Virus record (IMG/VR): IMGVR_UViG_3300044624_000943
Span: 1 to 39,093 of that record
DNA length: 39,093 bases
Strand: one strand, 5' to 3'
From: a virus
Part shown: in pieces, positions 20,666 through 28,300 of the stretch
Position numbering within the stretch: position 1 is the stretch's first letter
Layout of the letters: the number at the start of each line of letters is the position of its first letter
Program-made: the position numbers and the translations under genes
Notes under the pieces: generated by a model
The model's database searches: none
The model's input: the letters and a program-made list of their open reading frames with translations, nothing else
Told to the model about the DNA's origin: nothing

Positions 20666-20788
20666 ATGTACGTCTACAACGATGTGCCAGACGAATTGTC
20701 GTGGCCGTTGCACAAGCGGATCACCCGCAAAATCGCTGGACTGTGGGCACGTTTTGTGGCACAAGTCAAGTCTTTGCGGGCGTCTTGA
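20666..20788 (+). CDS. 40-residue basic protein, unknown function
   Basis: A 40-codon ORF (YVYNDVPDELSWPLHKRITR, then KIAGLWARFVAQVKSLRAS) lying between the two small beta paralogues. The product is basic and possibly amphipathic in its C-terminal helix. Its ATG follows the upstream stop by four bases, so re-initiation is plausible although no strong Shine-Dalgarno is visible. It may be a tiny virion or DNA-binding protein; its reality rests on codon sense and gap filling only. Confidence 0.45.
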   Translation: MYVYNDVPDELSWPLHKRITRKIAGLWARFVAQVKSLRAS

Positions 20789-20814
20789 CCAAACCAAACT
20801 TTTGAGGTTGACTC

Positions 20815-21090
20815 ATGGGACTGAAATCTACAACCGTTTGCTTGGGCTACCAGCAGATCACTTCGCTGTCTGCCGCAGCCGCGTTGACAGTGCCCGATGG
20901 GGCTACCTTGGCCGTCATCACGCCGGAATCGCAGGCTGTGCGGTGGCGTGACGATGGTGTCAACCCGACCAGTGCGGTTGGCATGCCCGTATCGATTGCC
21001 ACGGTGTTGAGCTACGATGGCGACTTGAAGCGCATTCGGTTCATTGAACAGGCCGCCAGCGCCAGGCTGAATGTGAGCTACTACGCATGA
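20815..21090 (+). CDS. Small beta protein, paralogue 2
   Basis: A 91-residue paralogue of 20356-20661; shared segments are listed there. It is about ten residues shorter because it lacks part of the loop between the first two strands. The ATG has GAGG seven bases upstream. The stop overlaps the start of the next gene (ATGA). The two copies are separated by only one tiny ORF, so duplication in place is the simplest origin. A structural role is likely. Confidence 0.68.
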   Translation: MGLKSTTVCLGYQQITSLSAAAALTVPDGATLAVITPESQAVRWRDDGVNPTSAVGMPVSIATVLSYDGDLKRIRFIEQAASARLNVSYYA

Positions 21091-21353
21091 TCACCGTCCG
21101 CAACTCACCGGTATACGTCAACCGAGTCCGTCAGGATTGGACGGCCAACGGTGGGGTGTATGGCGATGGCGGCATCTCTGCGGTGGTGCCGGCAAACGAT
21201 CCGTTTGCGCAGCTTGGCCCGACTCTTGACCTGGTGTTTGCGGGTGTCCCGACAAACCTGCTTGCGACCGCTACGGTCGATGATTACTCGTTAAGCCTTG
21301 GCTTCACGACTGAAACCTATCAAACTGCGGTTCAGTACGCTGTTTGGGAGTAA
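21087..21353 (+). CDS. Small virion-region protein, unknown function
   Basis: An 88-residue protein (ITVRNSPVYVNRVRQDWTAN, GDGGISAVVPANDPFAQLGP, DLVFAGVPTNLLATATVDDYS) with a mixed beta pattern and no catalytic motif. It overlaps the preceding gene by ATGA and is followed three bases later by the spike-fibre gene, suggesting it may act with it. Function unknown; the position and hydrophobic beta composition suggest a virion component or fibre chaperone. Confidence 0.62.
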   Translation: MITVRNSPVYVNRVRQDWTANGGVYGDGGISAVVPANDPFAQLGPTLDLVFAGVPTNLLATATVDDYSLSLGFTTETYQTAVQYAVWE

Positions 21354-21356
21354 CAC

Positions 21357-22526
21357 ATGGCACTCGTATCCAAAGCCTTCGGCGACATCATCACCTTCAC
21401 CCGTGCGTCCAGCGCCACGTTCACGGGCAGCAACGGCCTCATTCAGAGCGCCACGACCAACACGCCTCGGTTTGACTACGACCCTGTAACTCTCGCAGCC
21501 AAGGGGCTGCTGATTGAGGAGCAGCGGACGAATTTGCTTCTTTATAGCAGCGACTTTGGAAACGCAGTGTGGACGAAGGCCAATATAACGGTCACGCCAA
21601 ATTCAACCACGGCTCCTGATGGAACTACATCCGCAACTACGTTTGCCGCAACAACTACATCGTCAGCGATTTCCTATCAGGACGCGATTGCAACTAGCAC
21701 AACGCTTGTTTACACCATCTACGTAAAACAAAACACGGGTCCTACAGACGCGAATACGTTTGCGGTTTACAACAACACAACAGTAACAAATCTGTCAATT
21801 TTAACGGTTAACTATTCAACTGGAGTTGTTACACACAGCCTTGGAAGCGGGGCAACAACGACGAACGTCGGCAATGGTTGGTGGAGGCTTTCTGTGCCAA
21901 TTTCTAGCGGGGTCACAGTAGGAAACTCCGTCCGCATATACCCATGCTTTATTGGTAACGCAGAAACAGCCGGTGAATCGGCTTTTATCTGGGGCGCTCA
22001 ACTAGAAGCCGGAGCCTTCGCCACCTCCTACATCCCCACGGTAGCGAGTCAGGTGACGCGCAGTGCTGATGTGGCTTCAGTGAATACGCTGAGCCCTTGG
22101 TACAACGCGACTGAGGGGACGTTGTATGTAGAGGCAACCCCTTATGGTGTTTTACCCGACACAAGAATAGCAACGCTCGATGACGGAACAAGTTTAAACC
22201 GTCACCTGATTTGGGGGACACTTAGCAGTTCTTCAACTCGATACGAAGTAATCACAGGTGGCGTTACACAGGTAGGATTAACTGTTAACGGAACATTTGT
22301 TGCAAATACCACTACCAAAGCCGCGGCAGCGTACAAAGTCAATGATTTTGCATTCAGCGTGAATGGAGGCGCAGCGTTAACTGACACTGTTGGAACTCTC
22401 CCATCAGTTACTGCACTGCGTATTGGTGGAAGTGCAGGCGCACCGCTTTTTAATGGATCCATCCGCCGCATCACCTACTACCCGCGCCGACTCAGCAACG
22501 CTGAACTCCAAGCCATCACCGCCTGA
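21357..22526 (+). CDS. Head spike fibre-like protein with LamG-like end
   Basis: A 389-residue protein. The N-terminal 60 residues (FTRASSATFTGSNG, then RFDYDPVTLAAKGLLIEEQR and TNLLLYSSDF) match the widely seen 'phage head spike fiber' type of domain. The centre is Ser/Thr-rich beta structure, and the C-terminus (LFNGSIRRITYYPRRLSNAE) resembles the end of concanavalin/LamG-like jelly-roll domains. It probably projects from the virion to bind sugars or cells. The centre is AT-richer than its ends: hand count for 21541-21840 is 135 G+C of 300, against 36 of 60 at 21361-21420. This suggests a swapped receptor-binding segment. Confidence 0.75.
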   Translation: MALVSKAFGDIITFTRASSATFTGSNGLIQSATTNTPRFDYDPVTLAAKGLLIEEQRTNLLLYSSDFGNAVWTKANITVTPNSTTAPDGTTSATTFAATTTSSAISYQDAIATSTTLVYTIYVKQNTGPTDANTFAVYNNTTVTNLSILTVNYSTGVVTHSLGSGATTTNVGNGWWRLSVPISSGVTVGNSVRIYPCFIGNAETAGESAFIWGAQLEAGAFATSYIPTVASQVTRSADVASVNTLSPWYNATEGTLYVEATPYGVLPDTRIATLDDGTSLNRHLIWGTLSSSSTRYEVITGGVTQVGLTVNGTFVANTTTKAAAAYKVNDFAFSVNGGAALTDTVGTLPSVTALRIGGSAGAPLFNGSIRRITYYPRRLSNAELQAITA

Positions 22527-22537
22527 TAGGAGCCGCC

Positions 22538-22825
22538 ATGTTCAATGACTACATGCTTGTTTTCGCTGATGAGGCGGAAGCCATCACCGCTCTGTACGAC
22601 TCAGCCACGGACGACGAAGGCAACGTGACGCTGACGCCCAAGTTCACTGCGGTGGACATGATCGGCACGATCTACGAGCCTGCGCCTGATCCGTTGCCCA
22701 AGAAATACGTCCCCGTGCCGTACCCGGGCTACTATGCCAACGTGCGCAACATCGGCGCAGCGCCTGAGCTGGACACGCATGTGGTATCTCCTTCCCCCAC
22801 AGTTCCCCTTCGCGTGTGGGCCTGA
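22538..22825 (+). CDS. Small protein following the spike gene
   Basis: A 95-residue acidic protein (FNDYMLVFADEAEAITALYD, GTIYEPAPDPLPKKYVPVPY) with a short C-terminal tail (HVVSPSPTVPLRVWA). Proteins of this size and pattern often follow phage fibre genes and may be fibre assembly factors or small virion proteins. A TAGGAG site gives a clear start. It is the last gene before the scaffold leader hairpins. Function unknown. Confidence 0.62.
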   Translation: MFNDYMLVFADEAEAITALYDSATDDEGNVTLTPKFTAVDMIGTIYEPAPDPLPKKYVPVPYPGYYANVRNIGAAPELDTHVVSPSPTVPLRVWA

Positions 22826-22833
22826 TTCTGGTG

Positions 22834-22884
22834 TAATATGCACCGCAACCGTACTGGTAAGGTTTACCAGGGCTCAATTTGAGC
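22834..22884 (+). promoter_or_regulatory. Scaffold leader: possible -10 and two hairpins
   Basis: TAATAT (22834-22839) could be a -10, but no good -35 is found. It is followed by CTGGTAA-GGT-TTACCAG (22854-22870, 7-bp stem) and GCTCA-ATT-TGAGC (22872-22884). The scaffold ATG starts five bases after the second hairpin and has no good Shine-Dalgarno. The structures could regulate scaffold translation, as P22 scaffold regulates its own synthesis, but the link is inference. Confidence 0.45.
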
Positions 22885-22888
22885 ATCC

Positions 22889-23689
22889 ATGACTGAACAA
22901 GTCCAAGAAGCCTTAGCGGAAGTTGACTCCGCGCCAGCAGCCGAGGTGACGGCCACCCCGGAAAATGCACAGACGCCGGAAGTCGCTGAACAAAGCAACG
23001 AGCAGCAAGAGGAAAAGAAGTTTTCTCAGGCTGAGATCGATGCAATGATCAGCAAGCGCCTCGCAAGAGAGCAGCGAAAGTGGGAACGAGAGCAAGCGGC
23101 TAGGTTGGCAGAAACGCAAACCCGGCAGTCTGCGCCAAAAGATGTTCCGCCAGTTGATCAGTTTGAGTCCCCTGAAGCCTACGCGGAAGCGCTGGCTGTC
23201 AAGAAGGCCGAAGAACTGATTGCCTTGCGAGAGCAGCAAAAGGCACAGGCAGCGATTGCTGACGCCTACCACGACAGAGAAGAAGAGGCCCGGAACAAAT
23301 ACGACGACTTTGAACAAGTCGCTTACAACCCGAGCGTCCGAATCACTGACGTGATGGCTGAGACGATTCGCGCTTCTGATGTTGGCCCTGATGTAGCCTA
23401 CTACCTCGGTGCTAACCCCAAAGAAGCGGACCGTATCTCGCGCTTGTCGCCGTTCATGCAGGCAAAAGAAATTGGGAAGATCGAGGTCAGACTGACCGAC
23501 AATCCGCCCGTCAAACGAACCACATCTGCGCCAGCACCAATCACGCCTGTAACGGCCCGTGGCAGCAACAACAACCCGTCATTTGACACGACTGACCCGC
23601 GTTCCATCAAGAACATGAGTACGTCGGAGTGGATTGAAGCTGAACGTGCCCGGCAGATGCGTAAGTTGCAGGCTCAGGCTTCTCGCTAA
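22889..23689 (+). CDS. Scaffolding protein
   Basis: A 266-residue charged helical protein that guides coat assembly and then leaves the head. The acidic disordered start (1-45, Glu/Ala/Pro-rich) is followed by EIDAMISKRLAREQRKWERE, a coiled-coil typical of podovirus scaffolds. Long helices follow through residue 145, and a basic C-terminal region ends with AERARQMRKLQAQ, the kind of helix that binds coat in P22. Position directly before the coat gene supports the call. The gene is missing a strong Shine-Dalgarno (see the leader entry). Confidence 0.85.
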   Translation: MTEQVQEALAEVDSAPAAEVTATPENAQTPEVAEQSNEQQEEKKFSQAEIDAMISKRLAREQRKWEREQAARLAETQTRQSAPKDVPPVDQFESPEAYAEALAVKKAEELIALREQQKAQAAIADAYHDREEEARNKYDDFEQVAYNPSVRITDVMAETIRASDVGPDVAYYLGANPKEADRISRLSPFMQAKEIGKIEVRLTDNPPVKRTTSAPAPITPVTARGSNNNPSFDTTDPRSIKNMSTSEWIEAERARQMRKLQAQASR

Positions 23690-23708
23690 GATTTGAAAGG
23701 ACTCAATC

Positions 23709-24917
23709 GTGGCCAACAGTATTCTGACCATTGACATGATCACCAGGAAAGCCCTGGAGATCCTGGAAAACAACCTGGTGCTGACGCGCAATGTCAACCG
23801 CCAGTACGACGACAGCTTTGCTGTCGAAGGGGCCAAAATCGGCTCTACGCTGCGCATCCGCCTGCCGGACCGCGCTCTGGTGACTGACGGTGCCGCTCTG
23901 CAAGTGCAGGACGACAACGAGCAGTTCACGACCCTGACCGTCGCCTCGCAGAAGCACATCGGCGTGAACTTCACGTCCGCCGAACTGACGATGCAGTTGG
24001 ACGACTTCGCTGATCGTGTGCTGAAGCCTCGTATCAGCCAGTTGGCCGCCAGCATCGACGCCGACGTCGCCAACGCTTTCCGCACCATCGGCAACTCCGT
24101 CGGCACGCCCGGCACCACGCCGGCCACCTCGCTGGTTCTGCTGCAAGCTCAGCAGAAGCTCAACGAAAACGCCGCTGTGATGTCGCCGCGCTACGCCACC
24201 GTGAACCCGGCTGCCAACGCCGGTCTGGTGGAAGGCATGAAGGGTCTGTTCAATCCGACGGACACCATCAGCAAGCAGTTCCGCAACGGCATGATGGGCA
24301 CGGGCGTGCTGGGCTTCGAAGAAGTCAACATGTCTCAGTCGATCAAGCAGTTCACTACCGGCTCGCGTACCGCTACCGGTGGCACGACCTCCGCGGCGGT
24401 CACGGCTGAAGGCGCAACCACCATCGCAATCACCGGCGCTGGCGCGTCTGCTGTGGTCAAGGCCGGCGACGTGTTCACCGTGGCTGACTGCTTCGCTGTG
24501 AACCCGCAGACCCGTGAGTCCACCGGCTCGCTGTTCCAGTTCGTGGCTCTGGCTGACGTCACCCTGAGCGGCGCTGGCGCTGGCAACATCACCGTGGCCC
24601 CGATGTACTCGGCCAACAGCGCACTGGCTACGGTCAACGCGCTGCCGGGCAACAGCAAGGCTGTGGTGTTTGTGGGCGCCGCATCTACGGCATACCCGCA
24701 AAACCTGGTCTACCACAAGGACGCCATCACGTTCGCCACCGCTGACCTGCTCCTGCCCCAAGGCGTGGACATGGCCAGCCGTGCCGTTCACAATGGCATC
24801 AGCCTGCGCGTCGTGCGTCAGTACGACATCAACAACGACCGCATGCCCTGCCGGATCGACGTGCTGTACGGCTACAGCACCATTCGTCCGCAGATGGCCT
24901 GCCGTCTCTGGGGCTGA
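23709..24917 (+). CDS. Major capsid protein (P22 coat-like)
   Basis: A 402-residue HK97-fold coat protein of the P22 gp5 group. Recognisable are LTIDMITRKALEILENNLVL, then KIGSTLRIRLPDR, the TSAELTMQLDDFADRVLKP spine region, and a C-terminal RVVRQYDINNDRMPCRIDVL. A Gly/Ala/Thr-rich insertion near 225-300 (TTSAAVTAEGATTIAITGAG) may be the surface domain seen in P22-like coats. The start is GTG at 23709, with AAAGGA seven bases upstream. It forms the icosahedral shell around the portal and scaffold products. A UACG hairpin follows the gene. Confidence 0.92.
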   Translation: MANSILTIDMITRKALEILENNLVLTRNVNRQYDDSFAVEGAKIGSTLRIRLPDRALVTDGAALQVQDDNEQFTTLTVASQKHIGVNFTSAELTMQLDDFADRVLKPRISQLAASIDADVANAFRTIGNSVGTPGTTPATSLVLLQAQQKLNENAAVMSPRYATVNPAANAGLVEGMKGLFNPTDTISKQFRNGMMGTGVLGFEEVNMSQSIKQFTTGSRTATGGTTSAAVTAEGATTIAITGAGASAVVKAGDVFTVADCFAVNPQTRESTGSLFQFVALADVTLSGAGAGNITVAPMYSANSALATVNALPGNSKAVVFVGAASTAYPQNLVYHKDAITFATADLLLPQGVDMASRAVHNGISLRVVRQYDINNDRMPCRIDVLYGYSTIRPQMACRLWG

Positions 24918-24923
24918 TGAGAA

Positions 24924-24941
24924 TGGGGGCTACGGCCCCCA
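24924..24941 (+). terminator. UNCG hairpin 1 after coat gene
   Basis: GGGGGC-TACG-GCCCCC with an extra T-A pair: a very stable stem capped by a C(UACG)G tetraloop. There is no T run after it, so it probably stabilises the 3' end of the coat message or weakens read-through rather than stopping it completely. Confidence 0.7.
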
Positions 24942-24975
24942 GTCTTACAACTGAACACTGAAAGGAAACTCAATC

Positions 24976-25392
24976 ATGGCTCTCCCTAATGGCGCTGGCG
25001 GTTACCAAGTCGGTGACGGTAACGTTAACGATCCCATCATCGACCTGACTGCTGATCCGGTATCGGTCACTGCTACTGCAACCCTGACCCCGGCGCAAGT
25101 GCTGAACGGTCTGATCTTGGCCAACAACGGTGTCACCGCTGCTGCCCAGACCTACACGCTGCCCACCGTGGCGGATCTGGAAAACGTGCTGATCAATTCT
25201 GACCGGATCGGCACCACGTTTACGTTCCGCGTGGTCAACCTCGGCACGTCTTCTGGCACCGCAATCATCGCTGCGGGCACCGGCTGGACTGTCTCTGGTT
25301 CGCTGACCATGACGATCCCCGTCACGACCGGCGCAAGCATGGTTGCTCGCAAGAGCGCCGCGGGTGCTTGGACGCTGTACCGCGTGGCCTAA
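24976..25392 (+). CDS. Putative capsid decoration or head-fibre protein 1
   Basis: A 138-residue protein beginning ALPNGAGGYQVGDGNVNDPI, followed by Thr/Val-rich strands and a GTSSGTAIIAAGTGWTVSG loop. It ends AWTLYRVA, like an outer beta domain. It has a good AAAGGAAAC site and lies between two UNCG hairpins, so it may be expressed in proportion to coat protein. Small beta proteins at this location often decorate phage heads. The role is inference. Confidence 0.65.
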   Translation: MALPNGAGGYQVGDGNVNDPIIDLTADPVSVTATATLTPAQVLNGLILANNGVTAAAQTYTLPTVADLENVLINSDRIGTTFTFRVVNLGTSSGTAIIAAGTGWTVSGSLTMTIPVTTGASMVARKSAAGAWTLYRVA

Positions 25393-25399
25393 TGAACAA

Positions 25400-25415
25400 G
25401 GGGGCTTCGGCCCCC
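25400..25415 (+). terminator. UNCG hairpin 2
   Basis: GGGGGC-TTCG-GCCCCC, the same six-base stem as hairpin 1 but with the C(UUCG)G tetraloop. It follows the stop of decoration gene 1 and precedes the ribosome site of gene 2. Only a short GTTCT follows, so termination should be partial at most. Confidence 0.7.
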
Positions 25416-25434
25416 GTTCTCGAAAGGAACCATC

Positions 25435-25836
25435 ATGCCTAACACCAAGGCTACTGGTGTCGCGTACAGCGACCCCGAATTCACCACCTGCTACGCGACC
25501 GAAGAACTTGGTTACGCTGCTGCAGCGCAAGGCGTTGTGACGCAGGCCACCAGCAAAAGCACCGCGGTCACGCTCAACAAATCTGCGGGGCAGATTACAC
25601 TGAACAACGCAACGTTGAACGCTGCAACCAACGTGACGTTTACGCTGAACAACAGCCTTATTGGTGTTAATGATGTGACAATCATTAACGTCGCATCCGG
25701 TGCTACGGCTGGTGCGTACAATTGCTGGATTTCCAGCAAGAGTACAGGTTCTTGCACCATCACGGTGCGAAACATCAGCGCTGGCAATTTGTCAGAAGCG
25801 ATTGTTCTAAACTTTGCAATCATCCACTGCCTGTAA
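25435..25836 (+). CDS. Putative capsid decoration or head-fibre protein 2
   Basis: A 133-residue protein. Residues 33-50 (VTQATSKSTAVTLNKSAGQI) and the ending SEAIVLNFAIIHCL match a family of small phage structural proteins of one beta domain, often near coat genes. Repeated short strands (VTFTLNNS, TVRNISAGN) support this. Composition is AT-richer than the coat gene. AAAGGAACC supplies the ribosome site, and a terminator follows. A decoration or fibre role is inferred from family-like sequence and position. Confidence 0.65.
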   Translation: MPNTKATGVAYSDPEFTTCYATEELGYAAAAQGVVTQATSKSTAVTLNKSAGQITLNNATLNAATNVTFTLNNSLIGVNDVTIINVASGATAGAYNCWISSKSTGSCTITVRNISAGNLSEAIVLNFAIIHCL

Positions 25837-25838
25837 TC

Positions 25839-25862
25839 AACGGGGGCTTCGGCCCCCGTTTT
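25839..25862 (+). terminator. UNCG hairpin 3, rho-independent terminator
   Basis: AACGGGGGC-TTCG-GCCCCCGTT followed by TT: a 9-bp stem with a UUCG tetraloop and a T run at 25859-25862. It is the best terminator of the three and would close a coat plus decoration transcript before the tail genes. Confidence 0.75.
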
Positions 25863-25866
25863 CCCT

Positions 25867-26070
25867 ATGCCCATCATCTACTTGAGACATCCTTTTCACG
25901 GCGCCAAAGTGGCGACGCTGGAAATGGAGGCCGAAGCCGACGAACGCAACGGATGGGCGCGGTATACTCCGAGGCAAGACGATGATGTCGAACCGGCGCT
26001 TGCTGTCAATGCTTTGACCGCGCGCCCTCGCCGCCGTAGGGAGGTTGTCCATGTCCACCACAGCGGGTGA
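25867..26070 (+). CDS. Small basic protein near head completion genes
   Basis: A 67-residue protein with an MPIIYLRHPFHGAKVATLEM start, a central acidic helix (EAEADERNGWARYT) and a basic Arg/His-rich tail. Proteins with this 'LRHP.HG.KVA..E.EA...NGW' pattern commonly precede podovirus head-completion genes. Here it ends inside the start of the gp4-like gene (20-base overlap). Role unknown, perhaps assembly of the head-tail joint. Confidence 0.68.
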   Translation: MPIIYLRHPFHGAKVATLEMEAEADERNGWARYTPRQDDDVEPALAVNALTARPRRRREVVHVHHSG

Positions 26071-26764
26071 TCAGATCAATCGCGCCCTGCGTCTGCTGGG
26101 CGTGTTGGCGGAAGGCGAAACGTCTTCTGCAGCCGTCTCGCAAGATTCGCTGATGGCTTTGAACCAGATGATCGACAGTTGGAACACTGAGCGGTTGTCT
26201 GTCTTTTCGACCCAAGACCAAGTGTTCACTTGGCCTACCAGCACGATCAGCCGCACGTTGGGGCCTACGGGCGACTTTGTGGGCAACCGCCCCATTCTGC
26301 TGGATGACGCGACGTATTTCCGCGACCCCAGCACCAACGTCAGCTTCGGCATCAAGATCATCAACCAGCAGCAGTACGACGGTATTGCTGTCAAGACGGT
26401 CACGTCAACGTACCCGCAGGTGCTGTGGGTCAACATGACCTATCCCAACATCGAGATGTACATCTACCCGGTGCCCACGCGGCTGCTGGAGTGGCACTTC
26501 ATCTCGGTGGAAGAACTTACGCAGCCGGCCACGCTGGCCACCACGCTGGCGTTCCCGCCAGGCTACTTGCGGGCGTTCACGTACAACTTGGCGATGGAAA
26601 TCGCGCCTGAGTTTGGTGTCGAGCCGTCGCAACAAGTGCAGCGCATTGCGATGACGTCCAAGCGCAATCTGAAGCGCATCAACAACCCGGATGACATCAT
26701 GAGCCTGCCGTACGCGCTGGTGGCCACTCGCCAGCGGTTCAACGTGTACGCAGGGAACTACTAA
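26051..26764 (+). CDS. Head-tail adaptor (P22 gp4-like)
   Basis: A 237-residue protein related by pattern to P22 gp4, which plugs onto the portal after packaging. The helical start (TAGDQINRALRLLGVLAEGE, then ALNQMIDSWNTERLSVFSTQ) and the central FPPGYLRAFTYNLAMEIAPEFG segment are typical of this family. A GGGAGG site six bases before the ATG at 26051 is better than a TTG start two codons earlier. It is placed exactly where the neck genes lie in P22-like phages. No lysozyme-like catalytic motif could be confirmed. Confidence 0.8.
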   Translation: MSTTAGDQINRALRLLGVLAEGETSSAAVSQDSLMALNQMIDSWNTERLSVFSTQDQVFTWPTSTISRTLGPTGDFVGNRPILLDDATYFRDPSTNVSFGIKIINQQQYDGIAVKTVTSTYPQVLWVNMTYPNIEMYIYPVPTRLLEWHFISVEELTQPATLATTLAFPPGYLRAFTYNLAMEIAPEFGVEPSQQVQRIAMTSKRNLKRINNPDDIMSLPYALVATRQRFNVYAGNY

Positions 26765-26767
26765 GCC

Positions 26768-28300
26768 GTGAAAACGCCGATCCTCGGCTCCAGCTACGTT
26801 GCTCGCAGCGTCAATGCTGCGGACAACCGCATGGTCAACTTGTTTCCCGAAATCGTACCGGAAGCAGGCAAGGAGCCGGCGTTTCTTAGCCGAGCGCCAG
26901 GCTTGCGGCTTCTTGCTTCTCTAGGCGGCGGGCCTATTCGTGGGCTCTGGGCGTTTCAGTCTGACGCTACTGCGGCGTTTGTCGTTTCCGGCAACACGTT
27001 GTACAAAATCAACACCAGTTGGGTTGCCACCGCGGTAGGCATTGTCACCGGCTCGGGGCCGGTGTCCATGTCGGACAACGGCACGCAGTTGTTCATTGCC
27101 TGTGGCGGCCCCAGCTTCATTTACAACAACGCCACAGGCGATTTTGCCGAGATCACAGACCCCGACTTTCCTGGCGCGGTGACGGTCAACTACCTTGACG
27201 GGTACTTTGTTTTCAACGAACCTGGCAGCCAGCGCATCTGGATAACAAGCCTGCTAGACGGCACATCAATCGACCCTTTGGATTTTGCAAGCGCTGAAGG
27301 CTCTCCAGACGGCCTAGTGGCAATATTGGTTGACCACCGAGAAGCGTGGCTATTTGGCAACAACAGCGTCGAGGTGTGGTACGACAGCGGCGCGGCTGAC
27401 TTTCCGCTGACGCGCATTCAAGGCGCGTTCAACGAAATCGGCTGCTCGGCGCCTTACTCGGTCGCCAAGCTCGACAACGGCATCTTCTGGTTAGGATCCG
27501 ATGCGCGTGGGCGAGGTATTGTCTACCGCGCCAACGGCTACACCGGACAGCGCGTCAGCACGCACGCGGTGGAATGGCAGATTCAGCAGTACGGCAATCT
27601 GACGGACGCCATCGGGTATACCTACCAGCAAGACGGTCACAGCTTTTACGTGCTGGTGTTTCCCGACGCGAATACGACTTGGGTGTACGACGTAGCCACG
27701 CAGGCATGGCATGAACGCGCCGGTTGGAACGGCACCGCATTTACGCGCCACCGTGGCAACTGCCAAATGGCGTTTAACGACGAGATCGTCATTGGCGACT
27801 ACGAGAACGGCAACATCTACGCATTCGACCTAGACGTCTACGCCGACAACGGTGACGTTCAACGATGGCTGCGGTCGTGGCGAGCGCTGCCTACGGGTCA
27901 GAACAATCTGAAGCGCACCGCGCACCACACGCTGCAGCTTGACTGTGAATCGGGAGTCGGGCTTAACGGTTTGGACCCCCTCGATCCGGTTCCGGCTGTA
28001 GACGAAACGCTGTCGTTGAACTTTACCGCGCAGCTTTACGAGGTCTACGAAGAGCCTGTTTTCACCCAAGGCGTCAACCCCAAAGTCATGCTGCGTTGGT
28101 CGGACGACGGTGGGCACACCTGGTCGAACGAGCATTGGTCTGAGATGGGCCGGATTGGTCAGCACGGGCGCCGCGTCTTCTGGCGTCGTCTGGGCATGAC
28201 CATGAAGTTGCGCGACCGCGTGTACGAGATCAGTGGCACTGACCCGGTGAAGATTGCCATCACGGGCGCTGAGTTGAACATCAGTGGCACGGCGGCATGA
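26768..28300 (+). CDS. Packaged DNA stabilisation protein (P22 gp10-like)
   Basis: A 510-residue tail hub component related to P22 gp10. It begins KTPILGSSYVARSVNAADNR and continues with APGLRLLASLGGGPIRGLW; repeated beta blades (GNTLYKINTSWV, LFGNNSVEVWYDSG, GRGIVYRANGYTG) suggest a propeller-like fold. A Gly/Trp segment (RWSDDGGHTWSNEHW) near residue 450 is found in related tail proteins. The start is GTG with only a distant GGGA site. The stop overlaps the next ATG. It would seal the packaged head together with the gp4-like protein. Confidence 0.82.
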   Translation: MKTPILGSSYVARSVNAADNRMVNLFPEIVPEAGKEPAFLSRAPGLRLLASLGGGPIRGLWAFQSDATAAFVVSGNTLYKINTSWVATAVGIVTGSGPVSMSDNGTQLFIACGGPSFIYNNATGDFAEITDPDFPGAVTVNYLDGYFVFNEPGSQRIWITSLLDGTSIDPLDFASAEGSPDGLVAILVDHREAWLFGNNSVEVWYDSGAADFPLTRIQGAFNEIGCSAPYSVAKLDNGIFWLGSDARGRGIVYRANGYTGQRVSTHAVEWQIQQYGNLTDAIGYTYQQDGHSFYVLVFPDANTTWVYDVATQAWHERAGWNGTAFTRHRGNCQMAFNDEIVIGDYENGNIYAFDLDVYADNGDVQRWLRSWRALPTGQNNLKRTAHHTLQLDCESGVGLNGLDPLDPVPAVDETLSLNFTAQLYEVYEEPVFTQGVNPKVMLRWSDDGGHTWSNEHWSEMGRIGQHGRRVFWRRLGMTMKLRDRVYEISGTDPVKIAITGAELNISGTAA

